Of a stretch of 64,000 bases of DNA, positions 54,422 to 64,000 are shown piece after piece. A model generated the notes under the pieces. The model ran no database searches and was not told the origin of the DNA. It saw nothing but the letters and a program-made list of their open reading frames with translations. Position numbers and translations under genes: made by a program. The stretch covers positions 124,001 to 188,000 of the forward strand of contig NZ_AMSD01000002.1 of assembly GCF_000478685.1 (NCBI RefSeq), given 5' to 3'. How positions within the stretch are numbered: the first letter of the stretch is position 1; the number at the start of each line of letters is the position of its first letter. This stretch comes from Candidatus Photodesmus katoptron Akat1. GTDB lineage: Bacteria; Pseudomonadota; Gammaproteobacteria; Enterobacterales; Vibrionaceae.

Positions 54422-57400
54422 ATGAGAATTTTTCGTGGTTCCTCAGTATTTTCTAAGTTTCGTATTAGTAAAATTATGAAACTTTGTCATGTATCAAATG
54501 TACCAGTGAGTGATATCTATGCTGAATTTGTTCATTTCGTTAATTTAGTTTCAGATTTAAATAGTGATGAAATTGAAAAATTAAAGAAATTATTGAAGTA
54601 TGGCTCTAATGTTCGTCAAGAATCACCCAATGGGTTCCTGATTCTTGTTACTCCTAGGCTAGGAACTATTTCATCTTGGTCATCTAAATCGACAGATATT
54701 GCTAAAAATTGTGGGTTGAGTAAGATCTTACGTTTAGAGCGAGGTATAGCTTATTATTTGAAAAGTTCCTCAAAGTTTACTAAGGTACAAATGTCAACAT
54801 TAGTAGGAATTTTACATGATCCTATGATGGAATCTGTATTCCATAATTTTAAATCAGCTAGCGCATTATTTAAAATATTAAACCCATCACCTATCATAAG
54901 TGTAGACATATTTAGTAATGGTCGTTTTGAAATTGAAAAATTAAATTCTACCCTAGGTCTTGCTCTTTCTAATTTAGAAATAGATTATTTGCTAGAGGTT
55001 TTTATTAATAAGTTAAAACGAAATCCAACAGATATTGAATTAATGATGTTTGCTCAGGTTAACTCAGAACATTGTCGCCATAAGATTTTTAATTCTACTT
55101 GGATTATTGATGGTATAAGGCAAGAAAAAACACCTTTTCAAATGATTCAAAATACTTTTAAAATGACTCCTGATTATATATTGTCTGCTTACGAAGATAA
55201 TTCTGCAGTGATGGAAGGTTCAGAAGTTGGACGTTTTTTTCCATATGTAAGAACTCACCATTATGGTTATAATCAAGAAAAAGTTCATATTCTAATGAAG
55301 GTTGAAACACATAATCATCCAACAGCTATTTCTCCTTGGCCAGGAGCTGCTACAGGTTCTGGAGGTGAAATTCGTGATGAAGGGGCAACAGGCATTGGTG
55401 CTCAACCAAAAGCTGGTTTAGTTGGTTTTACAACTTCAAATTTACGAATCCCTAATTTTCATCAACCATGGGAAAGTGATTTTGGCAAGCCTGGTTGTAT
55501 TGTTTCTGCTCTTGATATCATGTTGGAAGCACCACTTGGTAGTGCAGCGTTTAATAATGAATTTGGTCGTCCTAGTTTGCTTGGTTATTTTCGCACCTAT
55601 GAAGAAAAAGTAAATTCTCATGCTGGTGAAGAGATTCGTGGTTACCATAAACCAATAATAATTGTCGGTGGTATAGGTAATATTCGTGATGAGCATGTAA
55701 TAAAGAAAGAAATTTCAATAGGGGCTAATATAATTCTTTTTGGGGGTCCCGCTATGAATATTGGACTTGGTGGTAGTTCATCCTCTTCTTTAGAATATGG
55801 TCAATTAACTGGAGAACTAGATTTTTCTTCTGTACAACGTGAAAATCCAGAAATGGAAAGACGTTGTCAGGAGGTCATTAATTCTTGCTGGCAATTAGGT
55901 GATATGAATCCAATTGAATCAATTCATGATATTGGTGCAGGTGGATTATCTACTGCATTACCAGAATTACTGGATAACAGTAAAAGAGGAGGTATTTTTC
56001 AATTACGCAATATACCAAATGATGAGCCAAGCATGAGTCCGCTTGAAATTTGGTGTAATGAATCTCAAGAGCGTTATGTAATAGCTGTTTCTCCTGATAA
56101 AATGCCTCTATTTGAGACTATTTGTAATCGAGAACGCACACCGTACGCGGTAATTGGTACCGCAACTGAAAAGCGCGTATTAGAATTAAAGGATTCATAT
56201 TTTAATAATACTCCTATTAATATACCCATGGATGTTATTTTTTCTAAAATTCCAAAGAAACATTATTATGCAGAAGTGTTAAATGTAAAGAACACTACTA
56301 TTAATTTGAAAGGAATTGAAATTAATGAAGCGTTAGATCGAGTTTTACGCCTTCCTGCTGTTGCAGAAAAGACTTTCCTAATTATGATTGCTGATCGTTC
56401 AGTTAGTGGACTTGTAGTACGTGATCAAATGGTAGGGCCTTGGCAAATTCCAGTGTCTAATTGTGCAGTAACTGCTGCTAGTTATGACTCTTATTATGGT
56501 GAAGCAGTATCTATAGGTGAGCGTACACCTAGTGCTTTATTAAATTTTGTCGCTTCAGCTCGTTTAGCAGTAGGAGAGTCAATTACTAATATTGCGGCTA
56601 CAAATATTGGTGATATTAAACGGATTAAATTATCTGCTAATTGGATGTCCTCATCAGGACATCCTGGTGAAGATGTAGGTCTTTATAGAGCCGTTCAAGC
56701 AGTAGCGGAAGAACTTTGTCCATTCCTTGGTTTGACTATTCCAGTCGGTAAAGATTCAATGTCCATGAAAACAACATGGAAAGAGAATGGTAAATATAAA
56801 GAAATTACTTCTCCCTTTTCATTAATTATCACAGCGTTTGCACGTGTTGAAGATGTGCGTAAAACTATTACTCCTCAATTAAGGATAGACAAAGGTGATA
56901 CTTCTCTTATTCTGGTTGATCTTGGTAATGGTAAAAATCGTTTAGGTGCAACAGCATTGACTCAGGTATATAAACAGTTAGGTGATCAAGCTGCTGATTT
57001 AGATAATCCAGCGTATTTAAATGGATTTTATCAAAGCATTCAAACTCTAATACAAAATAATAAGATTATTGCTTATCATGATAAGAGTGATGGAGGTTTA
57101 TTAGTTACTTTAGCTGAAATGATATTCGCTGGTCATTGCGGTGTAAAAATAGATATTAAGCCATTGGGCAAATGTAACTTATCTGTATTATTTAATGAAG
57201 AACTAGGTGCTGTAATTCAAATTAAGAATACTGAGCTAGATAATGTTTTCGATGTTTTAGCAAGTAACGGATTAGCTCAGTGCTCTCATGTTATTGGTAC
57301 TGTTGAAGATAAAGATACTTTTTTAATTACTTCTGGTGAGCATATAGTTCTTGATAGAACTCGAACTGAACTACGTTTAATTTGGGCAGAAACAACATAT

Positions 57401-58318
57401 CAAATGCAATCTTTAAGAGATAATCCAGCTTGTGCAGACCAAGAGCATGATATTAAAAAGGATGTGTTAGATCCTGGTTTGAACGTAAAATTAAGTTTTG
57501 ATATTAATGAAAATATTTCTGCTCCTTTTATGATTAATACTAGTACTAAACCTAAAGTAGCAATTTTGCGTGAGCAAGGTATTAATTCTCATATTGAAAT
57601 GGCAGCTGCTTTTAATCGTGCAGGTTTTGATTCTGTTGATTTTCACATGAGTGATATTGAAATGAATCAAAAATTTCTTGTAGGTTACGATGGTTTAGCA
57701 GTTTGTGGAGGTTTTTCTTATGGTGATGTATTAGGTGCTGGTGGAGGGTGGGCAAAGTCAATTTTATTGAATGAGAAACTTAGTGCTCAATTCGAAGATT
57801 TTTTTAGACGTAATACTTTTTCTTTAGGTATCTGTAATGGTTGTCAAATGTTATCACATTTAAGTGACCTGATTCCAGGTTCTGAACATTGGCCTCGTTT
57901 TATACGAAATAAATCTGAATCTTTTGAAGCTAGATTTAGTTTAGTAGAAGTGCAAAAGTCACCTTCAATTTTTTTAAGTGGTATGGAAGAATCTCAAATC
58001 CCAATTGTAGTTTCACATGCTGAAGGTTGTGTGGAAGTTCGTGATGAAGCACATTTGTTGGCAATTGAAGATTCAGGTACTATATCATTGCGTTACGTAG
58101 ATAATTATGGTCAACATACACAAAAATACCCTAGTAATCCTAATGGTTCTCCTAATGCTATAGCGGGGCTCACAACTAAAAATGGTTGTGTGACGATTAT
58201 GATGCCTCATCCTGAACGAGTTTTCCGAACTATTTCGAATTCTTGGGCTCCAGAAGATTGGGGAGAAAATGGTGCTTGGATGCGTATGTTTCAAAATGCA
58301 AGAAAAAATCTTAACTAG
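54422..58318 (+). CDS. purL: Phosphoribosylformylglycinamidine synthase (large, single-chain)
   Basis: 1298 residues (E. coli 1295). N-terminal PurS-like domain, two PurM-like halves ([34 protein letters not shown]) and a C-terminal glutaminase with nucleophile near 1138 ([13 protein letters not shown]) and the final [11 protein letters not shown]. It makes FGAM from FGAR, glutamine and ATP in de novo purine synthesis, upstream of GuaB/GuaA. Confidence 0.98.
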   Translation: MRIFRGSSVFSKFRISKIMKLCHVSNVPVSDIYAEFVHFVNLVSDLNSDEIEKLKKLLKYGSNVRQESPNGFLILVTPRLGTISSWSSKSTDIAKNCGLSKILRLERGIAYYLKSSSKFTKVQMSTLVGILHDPMMESVFHNFKSASALFKILNPSPIISVDIFSNGRFEIEKLNSTLGLALSNLEIDYLLEVFINKLKRNPTDIELMMFAQVNSEHCRHKIFNSTWIIDGIRQEKTPFQMIQNTFKMTPDYILSAYEDNSAVMEGSEVGRFFPYVRTHHYGYNQEKVHILMKVETHNHPTAISPWPGAATGSGGEIRDEGATGIGAQPKAGLVGFTTSNLRIPNFHQPWESDFGKPGCIVSALDIMLEAPLGSAAFNNEFGRPSLLGYFRTYEEKVNSHAGEEIRGYHKPIIIVGGIGNIRDEHVIKKEISIGANIILFGGPAMNIGLGGSSSSSLEYGQLTGELDFSSVQRENPEMERRCQEVINSCWQLGDMNPIESIHDIGAGGLSTALPELLDNSKRGGIFQLRNIPNDEPSMSPLEIWCNESQERYVIAVSPDKMPLFETICNRERTPYAVIGTATEKRVLELKDSYFNNTPINIPMDVIFSKIPKKHYYAEVLNVKNTTINLKGIEINEALDRVLRLPAVAEKTFLIMIADRSVSGLVVRDQMVGPWQIPVSNCAVTAASYDSYYGEAVSIGERTPSALLNFVASARLAVGESITNIAATNIGDIKRIKLSANWMSSSGHPGEDVGLYRAVQAVAEELCPFLGLTIPVGKDSMSMKTTWKENGKYKEITSPFSLIITAFARVEDVRKTITPQLRIDKGDTSLILVDLGNGKNRLGATALTQVYKQLGDQAADLDNPAYLNGFYQSIQTLIQNNKIIAYHDKSDGGLLVTLAEMIFAGHCGVKIDIKPLGKCNLSVLFNEELGAVIQIKNTELDNVFDVLASNGLAQCSHVIGTVEDKDTFLITSGEHIVLDRTRTELRLIWAETTYQMQSLRDNPACADQEHDIKKDVLDPGLNVKLSFDINENISAPFMINTSTKPKVAILREQGINSHIEMAAAFNRAGFDSVDFHMSDIEMNQKFLVGYDGLAVCGGFSYGDVLGAGGGWAKSILLNEKLSAQFEDFFRRNTFSLGICNGCQMLSHLSDLIPGSEHWPRFIRNKSESFEARFSLVEVQKSPSIFLSGMEESQIPIVVSHAEGCVEVRDEAHLLAIEDSGTISLRYVDNYGQHTQKYPSNPNGSPNAIAGLTTKNGCVTIMMPHPERVFRTISNSWAPEDWGENGAWMRMFQNARKNLN

Positions 58319-58329
58319 TAACTAGTAAG

Positions 58330-60081
58330 TTATAGTCTTAAAAGGATAAGTTTAGTTTTTTTGTCTGTAAAGATTTGTGTTTTTATATGTTCAATAATAG
58401 TATCCATGCTTATTATTATTTTTTTACCTAATTTACGATTTTTATATTCAAACTTTCCTTCTTTTATTCCATCATCACTAATTAGAATAATATGTGGGAT
58501 ACCTATAAGTTCAATATCAGATAACATTATACCTATTCTGTCTAGACGATCATCAAATAATACATCAATGTTTATAGAAGTTAACGCAATATACAGTTTT
58601 TCAGCTTCTATTTTAACACGTGTAAATACACGCATGTTTATTGGAATAATTGCAACTTGAAAAGGCGCTATTGCTGCTGGCCAAATAATTCCGTATTTAT
58701 CATTATTTTGCTCAATTATAGCTGAAACTACACGGCTACAACCAATACCGTAACATCCCATTTCTATAATATGTTTCTTACTATCAGAACCAAGAAGATA
58801 AGCATTCATTGATTTTGAATATTTATGACCAAGTTGAAAAATATGTCCTACTTCAATGCCACGTTTAATTATTACTTTCCCTTGACCACATGGACTAGGA
58901 TCGTTTTCTACTACATTTCTAAGATCCCGTACTTTTGGGAGTTTTACATCACGATGCCAATTAATATAGAAATAGTATTTTCCATCGATATTAGCACCTG
59001 CATGGAAATTACTCATAGATGCAACAGAACGATCAACAATAAATGGCAATTTAAGATTAACTGGACCTGATGAAGTAGGGTGAGCACCAATTAATTGATA
59101 AATTTCTTTTTCAGTTGCCATTTGTAATGGAAAGGCAATTTCAGTTAACTTTTCTACTTTAGTTTTATTTAATTCATGAGTTGCTTTTATAAGTAGTCCA
59201 ATAATTGAACTATCAACATGATTAGATGCCTTAACAAATATAATTTTAACAAAACTTTCAATTGAAAGTTTATGCTGTTTTGCTAATTCTTCGATTGTGT
59301 TAATATTTTCTATGTTCACTAATTCCATTTTTTTAGTTGCATTAGGCATTCTAAGAATAGGAGAAAAAGCTGAAGCTTTTTCAATATTTGATGTATAATT
59401 AGAATTAGATGAGAACGATATCAAATCTTCACCAATATCCGTTAAAGCATGGAATTCATGAGATTTATCACCACCGATAGAACCTGTATCTGCTTCGACT
59501 GAAAGAAAACGTAATCCTATACGGTTGAAAATTCTGCAGTATGTTTGATGTATCGTTTCATATGTTTTATTTAGACTTTTTTTATTTAGATGAAAAGAAT
59601 ACGCATCTTTCATAGTAAATTCTCGAGCACGAATAACACCAAAACGCGGGCGAATTTCATCACGAAATTTTGTTTGAATTTGATATAAGTTTAATGGAAG
59701 TTGTTTATAAGATTTTATATTGTTGCGAACTATATCTGTAATTATTTCTTCATGGGTAGGACCCAGTACGAATGATCGATTATGACGATCTGAAATTTTA
59801 AGTAACTCAGACCCAAATTCATTATATCTTCCTGTTTCTTTCCAGAGCACAGAAGGCTGCATGATTGGCATTAAAATCTCTATAGCTCCTATATGATTCA
59901 TCTCTTCACGTACAATCTTTTCAACTTTTCTTAAAACGCGAAGGCCTGTAGGTAACCAAGTATATAGACCTGACGCTAGTTGACGAATCATACCTGAACG
60001 TAGCATTAATTTATGACTAATAGCTTCTGCTTCACTTGGAGTCTCTTTTAAAGTAGAGAGAAGGTATTTAGTGACACGCAT
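58330..60081 (-). CDS. proS: Prolyl-tRNA synthetase, possible tail extension at an A7 tract
   Basis: 583 residues; bacterial-type ProS has about 570. Class II motifs ([63 protein letters not shown]) flank the YbaK-like editing insertion (about 225-410). The last residues (TKLILLRL) have no family counterpart. One more A in the run read from T 58356-58362 would stop it after TDKKN at 58352 with 576 residues. The evidence for a real lesion is weaker than for the other genes. It is convergent with purL, 11 bp apart. Confidence 0.96.
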   Translation of the reverse strand: MRVTKYLLSTLKETPSEAEAISHKLMLRSGMIRQLASGLYTWLPTGLRVLRKVEKIVREEMNHIGAIEILMPIMQPSVLWKETGRYNEFGSELLKISDRHNRSFVLGPTHEEIITDIVRNNIKSYKQLPLNLYQIQTKFRDEIRPRFGVIRAREFTMKDAYSFHLNKKSLNKTYETIHQTYCRIFNRIGLRFLSVEADTGSIGGDKSHEFHALTDIGEDLISFSSNSNYTSNIEKASAFSPILRMPNATKKMELVNIENINTIEELAKQHKLSIESFVKIIFVKASNHVDSSIIGLLIKATHELNKTKVEKLTEIAFPLQMATEKEIYQLIGAHPTSSGPVNLKLPFIVDRSVASMSNFHAGANIDGKYYFYINWHRDVKLPKVRDLRNVVENDPSPCGQGKVIIKRGIEVGHIFQLGHKYSKSMNAYLLGSDSKKHIIEMGCYGIGCSRVVSAIIEQNNDKYGIIWPAAIAPFQVAIIPINMRVFTRVKIEAEKLYIALTSINIDVLFDDRLDRIGIMLSDIELIGIPHIILISDDGIKEGKFEYKNRKLGKKIIISMDTIIEHIKTQIFTDKKTKLILLRL

Positions 60082-60235
60082 TTATGCTCCTTTTTAGGTT
60101 ATTGATTATGATATCATAAGTAAACTGATTTAGTTAAGTTTGTTTATCTTATTGAATTAAATGAATAATAAGTAAGGATAGCTTTTAAAAAACTTTCAAT
60201 TGATGAAATTTGTCCTGATATAAAATATCTATATA

Positions 60236-62101
60236 CTATTTAACTAAATAATCTCTAATTGCTTTTTCAATACCATCTGGATCCAGATCTAGTTCTTGAT
60301 GTAGTTCTTCTTGTGTTCCTTGAGCAATAAACCTATCTGGCAAGCCTAGATTTAAAACTGGCTTGATAAGTTTTTCTTTCATCATATATTCGACTACCGC
60401 AGAACCAGCACCACCTGCAATTACATTATCTTCTATGGTGACAAGCATATCATGGTTTTCTATAAGGTGTACAATAAGTTTTTCATCAAGAGGTTTAATG
60501 AAACGCATATCAGCAACTGTAGTATTAAGTTTATCTGCTACTTTAAGAACATTTTTCAACAAAGTTCCAAAATTTAAAACAGCTATTTTATTTCCTTTAC
60601 GAATAATACGACCTTTTCCAATTTCAAACGCGCTAAATTTTATTTGAATTTGAGTTCCCATGCCATAACCACGAGGGTATCGGACTGCACTTGGAGCATT
60701 ATGTTTATAAGCAGTATATAGCATATGACGACATTCATTTTCATCGCTTGGTGCCATAATTGTCATATTTGGAATACAACGTATAAAACTTAAATCAAAT
60801 GCGCCTTGATGTGTTTCTCCATCTGATCCAACCAATCCTGATCGATCTATGGCAAACATAATAGGAAGGTTCATAATTGCAACATCATGAATTAATTGAT
60901 CATATCCACGTTGTAAAAAAGTAGAATAAATAGATACAATAGGTCTATCACCAGCAATTGCCATTCCAGTTGCAAGGGTAATTGCATGTTGTTCTGCAAT
61001 AGCAACGTCAAAGTATCGTTGTGGAAATTCTTTTGAAAAACGCACCATTCCAGATCCTTCACACATAGCTGGAGTAATTGCCATTAATTTAGGATCTAAT
61101 GTCGCCATATCACATAGAAAATCCCCAAAAATTTCTGAGAAAGTTTGTTTTTTACTAACATTTTCAGGCAAAGTAGTTTGGCTAAGATCAAATTTAGGTA
61201 CGCCATGATAACTGATAGGATCTTTTTCAGCTGGTTTGTATCCTTTACCTTTTTTAGTTATAACATGCAGAAATTGAGGACCTTTTAGATCACGCATTTT
61301 TTTAATTGTTTTAACAAGTTCACTAATGTTATGACCATCTATAGGTCCAATATAGTTAAATCCTAATTCTTCGAATAAAGTCCCTGGTATGATCATACCT
61401 TTTATATGTTCTTCAGTTCGTCTAGCTAATTCTTTGATTGGTGGAATTCCAGATAATACTTTTTTCCCTCCCTCTTTAATAGAGGTATATAAATTTCCTG
61501 AAAGTAATTGTGTTAAATATTTATTTAATCCCCCAACATTTTTTGATATGGACATCTCATTATCATTTAGTATTATTAGCATATTTGGATGAACATCACC
61601 TGCGTGATTCATTGCTTCAAACGCAATTCCAGCTGTGATCGATCCATCACCAATTACGCTTACTACTTTTCGATCTTTTCCCTCTTTATCTAGAGTAATT
61701 GCCATGCCAAGTGCAGCACTAATTGAAGTTGAAGAATGTCCAACGGATAGTGTATCATATTCGCTTTCTTCCCTCCATGGAAAAGGGTGAAGTCCATTTT
61801 TTTTTCGAATAGTTGCCATTTGATGTCGACGGTTAGTTAAAATTTTATGAGGGTAAGCTTGGTGTCCTATGTCCCAAATAAGTCGATCAAATGGAGTTTC
61901 ATATATATAATGTAATGCAACTGTTAGTTCTACTGTACCTAAACCAGACGCTAAATGACCACTAGATTGACTTACTGAATTCAATAGATATATACGCAAT
62001 TCATCGCATAATTGCGGTAGCAGTTCCTTTTTTAGGCTACGTAATTCTCTGGGTGTATTTGCTAGAGATAATATTGGATATTTAGAAATATCGAGAGTCA
62101 T
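60236..62101 (-). CDS. dxs: 1-deoxy-D-xylulose-5-phosphate synthase
   Basis: 621 residues (E. coli 620). Thiamine diphosphate motif [31 protein letters not shown] region and the N-terminal [19 protein letters not shown] are intact, as is the transketolase-like C-terminus. It condenses pyruvate and glyceraldehyde 3-phosphate, feeding isoprenoids (IspG, IspA), thiamine and vitamin B6 (PdxJ). It is downstream of ispA in a xseB-ispA-dxs operon. Confidence 0.97.
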   Translation of the reverse strand: MTLDISKYPILSLANTPRELRSLKKELLPQLCDELRIYLLNSVSQSSGHLASGLGTVELTVALHYIYETPFDRLIWDIGHQAYPHKILTNRRHQMATIRKKNGLHPFPWREESEYDTLSVGHSSTSISAALGMAITLDKEGKDRKVVSVIGDGSITAGIAFEAMNHAGDVHPNMLIILNDNEMSISKNVGGLNKYLTQLLSGNLYTSIKEGGKKVLSGIPPIKELARRTEEHIKGMIIPGTLFEELGFNYIGPIDGHNISELVKTIKKMRDLKGPQFLHVITKKGKGYKPAEKDPISYHGVPKFDLSQTTLPENVSKKQTFSEIFGDFLCDMATLDPKLMAITPAMCEGSGMVRFSKEFPQRYFDVAIAEQHAITLATGMAIAGDRPIVSIYSTFLQRGYDQLIHDVAIMNLPIMFAIDRSGLVGSDGETHQGAFDLSFIRCIPNMTIMAPSDENECRHMLYTAYKHNAPSAVRYPRGYGMGTQIQIKFSAFEIGKGRIIRKGNKIAVLNFGTLLKNVLKVADKLNTTVADMRFIKPLDEKLIVHLIENHDMLVTIEDNVIAGGAGSAVVEYMMKEKLIKPVLNLGLPDRFIAQGTQEELHQELDLDPDGIEKAIRDYLVK

Positions 62102-62124
62102 ATGTGTGAGCTTGTTCTGATTAA

Positions 62125-63009
62125 TTAATTTTTTCGTTTAACAAGGTATTTTGCAAATTCTTCAAGTGGTTTTGTATTATATGGAATGGTTTGTAGAGCT
62201 TGGATTGCTTCATTTAATAGAGTTTTAGATTTATTAATAGCACCATTGAGACCAAGTAATGCAGGGTAGGTGCTTTTTTTTCGTTCCTGATCAGAACCTT
62301 GTGGTTTCCCTAAGATTTCTGTATTGCTAGTAATATCTAAAATATCATCTTGTATTTGAAAAGCAAGGCCAATTGCATCAGCATATTTATTAAGTTGAGG
62401 CATGATGCTAATGCCTTTATCTCCAGCAGATAAAGCACCTAATTGAATCGCGCATTTAATAAGTGCACCTGTTTTGTTTCGATGAATGTTTTCTAATTCC
62501 TTTAAAGATAACATTTGTTCTGCAGCTTCCAGATCGAGAAATTGTCCCATGCACATTCCATACGCTCCAGATGCTCGAGCAAGTATTTGAATCATTGTGA
62601 TTCGATTAGATTCAGCTTTTTTTGAAAGTTTTCCTTCTGAAAGAATAGTGAAAGCTAAGGTATGCAAAGCATCACCAGTTAGTATTGCCATAGCTTCATT
62701 AAACCTAATATGACAAGTTGGTTGTCCACGGCGTAGTTTGTCATTATCCATTGAAGGAAGGTCATCATGAATTAAAGAATAAGCGTGTATACATTCTATT
62801 GCCGATGCTGGAGTATCTAACTGTTCCAAAGAGCAGTTTAAAACTTTACCAGTAATATAAACTAAGATTGGTCGAATGCATTTTCCACCCATTAATCCAT
62901 AATTCATCGCATCAGTCAAAGTTTGATGTTTATGAGATATGTAGTTTTGCAACCATACATTAAGTTGAGAATGATTTCGTTTTTGATAAAATTTTAATGC
63001 CTTAATCAT
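62125..63009 (-). CDS. ispA: Farnesyl diphosphate synthase IspA
   Basis: 294 residues from the ATG at 63009, which overlaps the xseB stop in the sequence ATGATTAA; an ATG at 63021 is possible. The two aspartate-rich motifs are DDLPSMDND and DDILD ([13 protein letters not shown]). It makes geranyl and farnesyl diphosphate for quinones and undecaprenyl carriers. The segment before the first motif ([20 protein letters not shown]) is slightly shorter than GLLLGGKR in relatives. Confidence 0.96.
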   Translation of the reverse strand: MIKALKFYQKRNHSQLNVWLQNYISHKHQTLTDAMNYGLMGGKCIRPILVYITGKVLNCSLEQLDTPASAIECIHAYSLIHDDLPSMDNDKLRRGQPTCHIRFNEAMAILTGDALHTLAFTILSEGKLSKKAESNRITMIQILARASGAYGMCMGQFLDLEAAEQMLSLKELENIHRNKTGALIKCAIQLGALSAGDKGISIMPQLNKYADAIGLAFQIQDDILDITSNTEILGKPQGSDQERKKSTYPALLGLNGAINKSKTLLNEAIQALQTIPYNTKPLEEFAKYLVKRKN

Positions 63010-63271
63010 GATTAAGTTCACTATCTGAAGATTTTTCTAAGCAAACATCAAATTTACTTAATTTTAAATCATCATTTTTTAGTAAGATATTGATACGTTG
63101 TTCTGCATTAGCTAGTTTTTTTTGACTTGCACGTATTAAAGAAATTCCATTTTCAAATTTTTTTAAGGCTTCATCTAGGGTTAGATTACCATCTTCAAGT
63201 TGGCTTACTAAAATGTTGAGTTCTTCAATCATTTCTTCAAAAGACATGTTTTCTCGTATTGTATTTGTCAT
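63002..63271 (-). CDS. xseB: Exonuclease VII small subunit
   Basis: 89 residues with the family core SFEEMIEELNILVSQLEDGNLTLDEALKKFENGISLIR, a helical hairpin that binds XseA. Its partner xseA is at 38.1-39.5 kb. First gene of the xseB-ispA-dxs operon; ispA begins within its last codons. Confidence 0.95.
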   Translation of the reverse strand: MTNTIRENMSFEEMIEELNILVSQLEDGNLTLDEALKKFENGISLIRASQKKLANAEQRINILLKNDDLKLSKFDVCLEKSSDSELNHD

Positions 63272-63538
63272 AATTCACATATATTTAATCTAAGTAGGTA
63301 AAAGTTACCTTAGGGATTTGTTTTGGTCAAATTTAACTTAAATAAATTTTCTTAGTTAATTTCACATTATGATATTACTATCTAAGATTGAATAGAATAA
63401 TTATGAAGTTTAAAATAAGTTATAAAAATTGTCTTTTCTTAATATAGAAAAAAATCAGTTTAACTAAAGTTTTTATAAATAAATAAATTTTTAGTTAATT
63501 TTTATGTATATTTAAGTTTTTTTAGCAAGAGGTGTTTT
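63272..63538. other. 267-bp divergent intergenic region xseB/pomA
   Basis: No gene. An imperfect hairpin CTAAGTAGGTAA-AAG-TTACCTTAG lies at about 63290-63313, close to the xseB start and so perhaps in its leader. No clear flagellar sigma (RpoN or FliA) promoter was found upstream of pomA. The remainder is AT-rich without features. Confidence 0.45.
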
Positions 63539-64000
63539 GTGGATTTAGCGACGTTAATAGGGCTCGTTGGTTCTATTGCTTCCGTTGTAATCGCGATGAT
63601 TCTTGGTGGCAGTATTATGATGTTTCTTGATGTTACGTCGATTTTAATTGTTATGGTTGGTTCAACTTTTGTTGTATTAATGAAATTTACTATAAGACAA
63701 TTTTTAGCTGCAGCTAAAAAATTGCTGGTAAAAGCATTCATATTTAAGCTAGATGAACCAGAAGATTTAATTGTTAAAATAGTAGAAATGGCAAATGCAG
63801 CACGTAGAGGTGGTTTTCTAGCATTAGAAAGTATTGAAATCAAGGATAGTTTTATGAAAAAAGGCATCGATTTATTGGTTGATGGTTATGATTCTGATGT
63901 GGTTAAATTAACCTTAAAGAAGGACATTGCTTTAACTGATGAACGTCATGAGAAAGGTTCAGCTGTATTTCGTGCTTTTGGTGATGTTGCACCCGCTATG
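63539..64000 (+). CDS. pomA: Sodium-driven flagellar stator PomA, 5' part
   Basis: The first 154 codons, cut by the window end. The start is GTG at 63539 (MDLATLIGLVGSIAS), with AAGAGGTG seven bases upstream. Two membrane helices (about 6-24 and 30-50) are followed by the cytoplasmic domain (KADEPEDL-like FKLDEPEDLIVKIVEMANAARRGGFLALE; KGIDLLVDGYDSDVV; DERHEKGSAVFRAFGDVAPAM). These match Vibrio PomA nearly continuously. PomA-PomB conducts Na+ to drive the polar flagellum, so this reduced genome keeps motility. Charged residues of the loop that contact FliG seem kept (AARRGGFLALE). Confidence 0.95.
   Translation, partial: MDLATLIGLVGSIASVVIAMILGGSIMMFLDVTSILIVMVGSTFVVLMKFTIRQFLAAAKKLLVKAFIFKLDEPEDLIVKIVEMANAARRGGFLALESIEIKDSFMKKGIDLLVDGYDSDVVKLTLKKDIALTDERHEKGSAVFRAFGDVAPAM

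Overview
The window looks like the chromosome of a gammaproteobacterium of the family Vibrionaceae with a strongly reduced, AT-rich genome. Three things point there. Gene order follows Vibrio chromosome I block by block: nadB-rseC-lepA-lepB-rnc-era-recO-pdxJ-acpS, relA-pyrG-eno, bamD-rluD-pgeF-clpB, suhB-iscRSUA-hscBA-fdx-iscX-ndk-rlmN-rodZ-ispG-hisS-yfgM-bamB-der-xseA-guaB-guaA, ssrA-smpB-ratA-ratB-bamE-nadK-grpE-dnaK-dnaJ, and dxs-ispA-xseB-pomA. The last gene is PomA, the sodium-type flagellar stator of vibrios. Many genes normally found inside these blocks are missing (rpoE-rseA-rseB, mazG, trmJ, pilW, recN, mltF), while core genes and motility remain. A luminous fish symbiont of the Candidatus Photodesmus type fits best; this is inference from gene content and order, not a database match.

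Layout. 1-3.5 kb: ubiI end, ygfZ, sdhE, nadB. 3.8-10.7 kb: one long plus-strand run from rseC to acpS (envelope, translation GTPases, RNase III, repair, vitamin B6, ACP activation). 10.9-16.3 kb: relA, pyrG, eno. 16.3-22.8 kb: cca and bamD (minus), then rluD, pgeF, clpB. 22.8-30.1 kb: suhB and the complete ISC iron-sulfur operon behind a textbook type-1 IscR operator. 30.1-42.9 kb: rlmN, rodZ, ispG, hisS, yfgM, bamB, der, xseA, guaB, guaA. 43.3-46 kb: an alanine/sodium symporter and a pentapeptide-repeat potassium channel. 46-53.7 kb: tmRNA and SmpB, ratAB, bamE, nadK, and the grpE/dnaK/dnaJ chaperones with sigma-32-like promoters. 53.7-64 kb: tadA, purL, proS, dxs, ispA, xseB and the start of pomA. 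No tRNA, rRNA, CRISPR array, insertion sequence or prophage was seen.

The most striking feature is a recurrent lesion: single-base deficits in short A tracts of the coding strand. pdxJ (A7), cca (A8) and smpB (A9) are broken near or within the gene, clpB (A6) and iscU (A8) have altered C-termini, and bamE (A6/T6) loses its lipoprotein signal. In every case adding one base restores a protein of the family's normal length and sequence. proS and the channel gene are weaker cases. Either RNA polymerase slippage on A tracts rescues these genes, as reported for insect endosymbionts, or the assembly carries homopolymer undercalls, or the genes are decaying. Otherwise the window is an ordinary housekeeping region; I found no convincing new multi-gene system.
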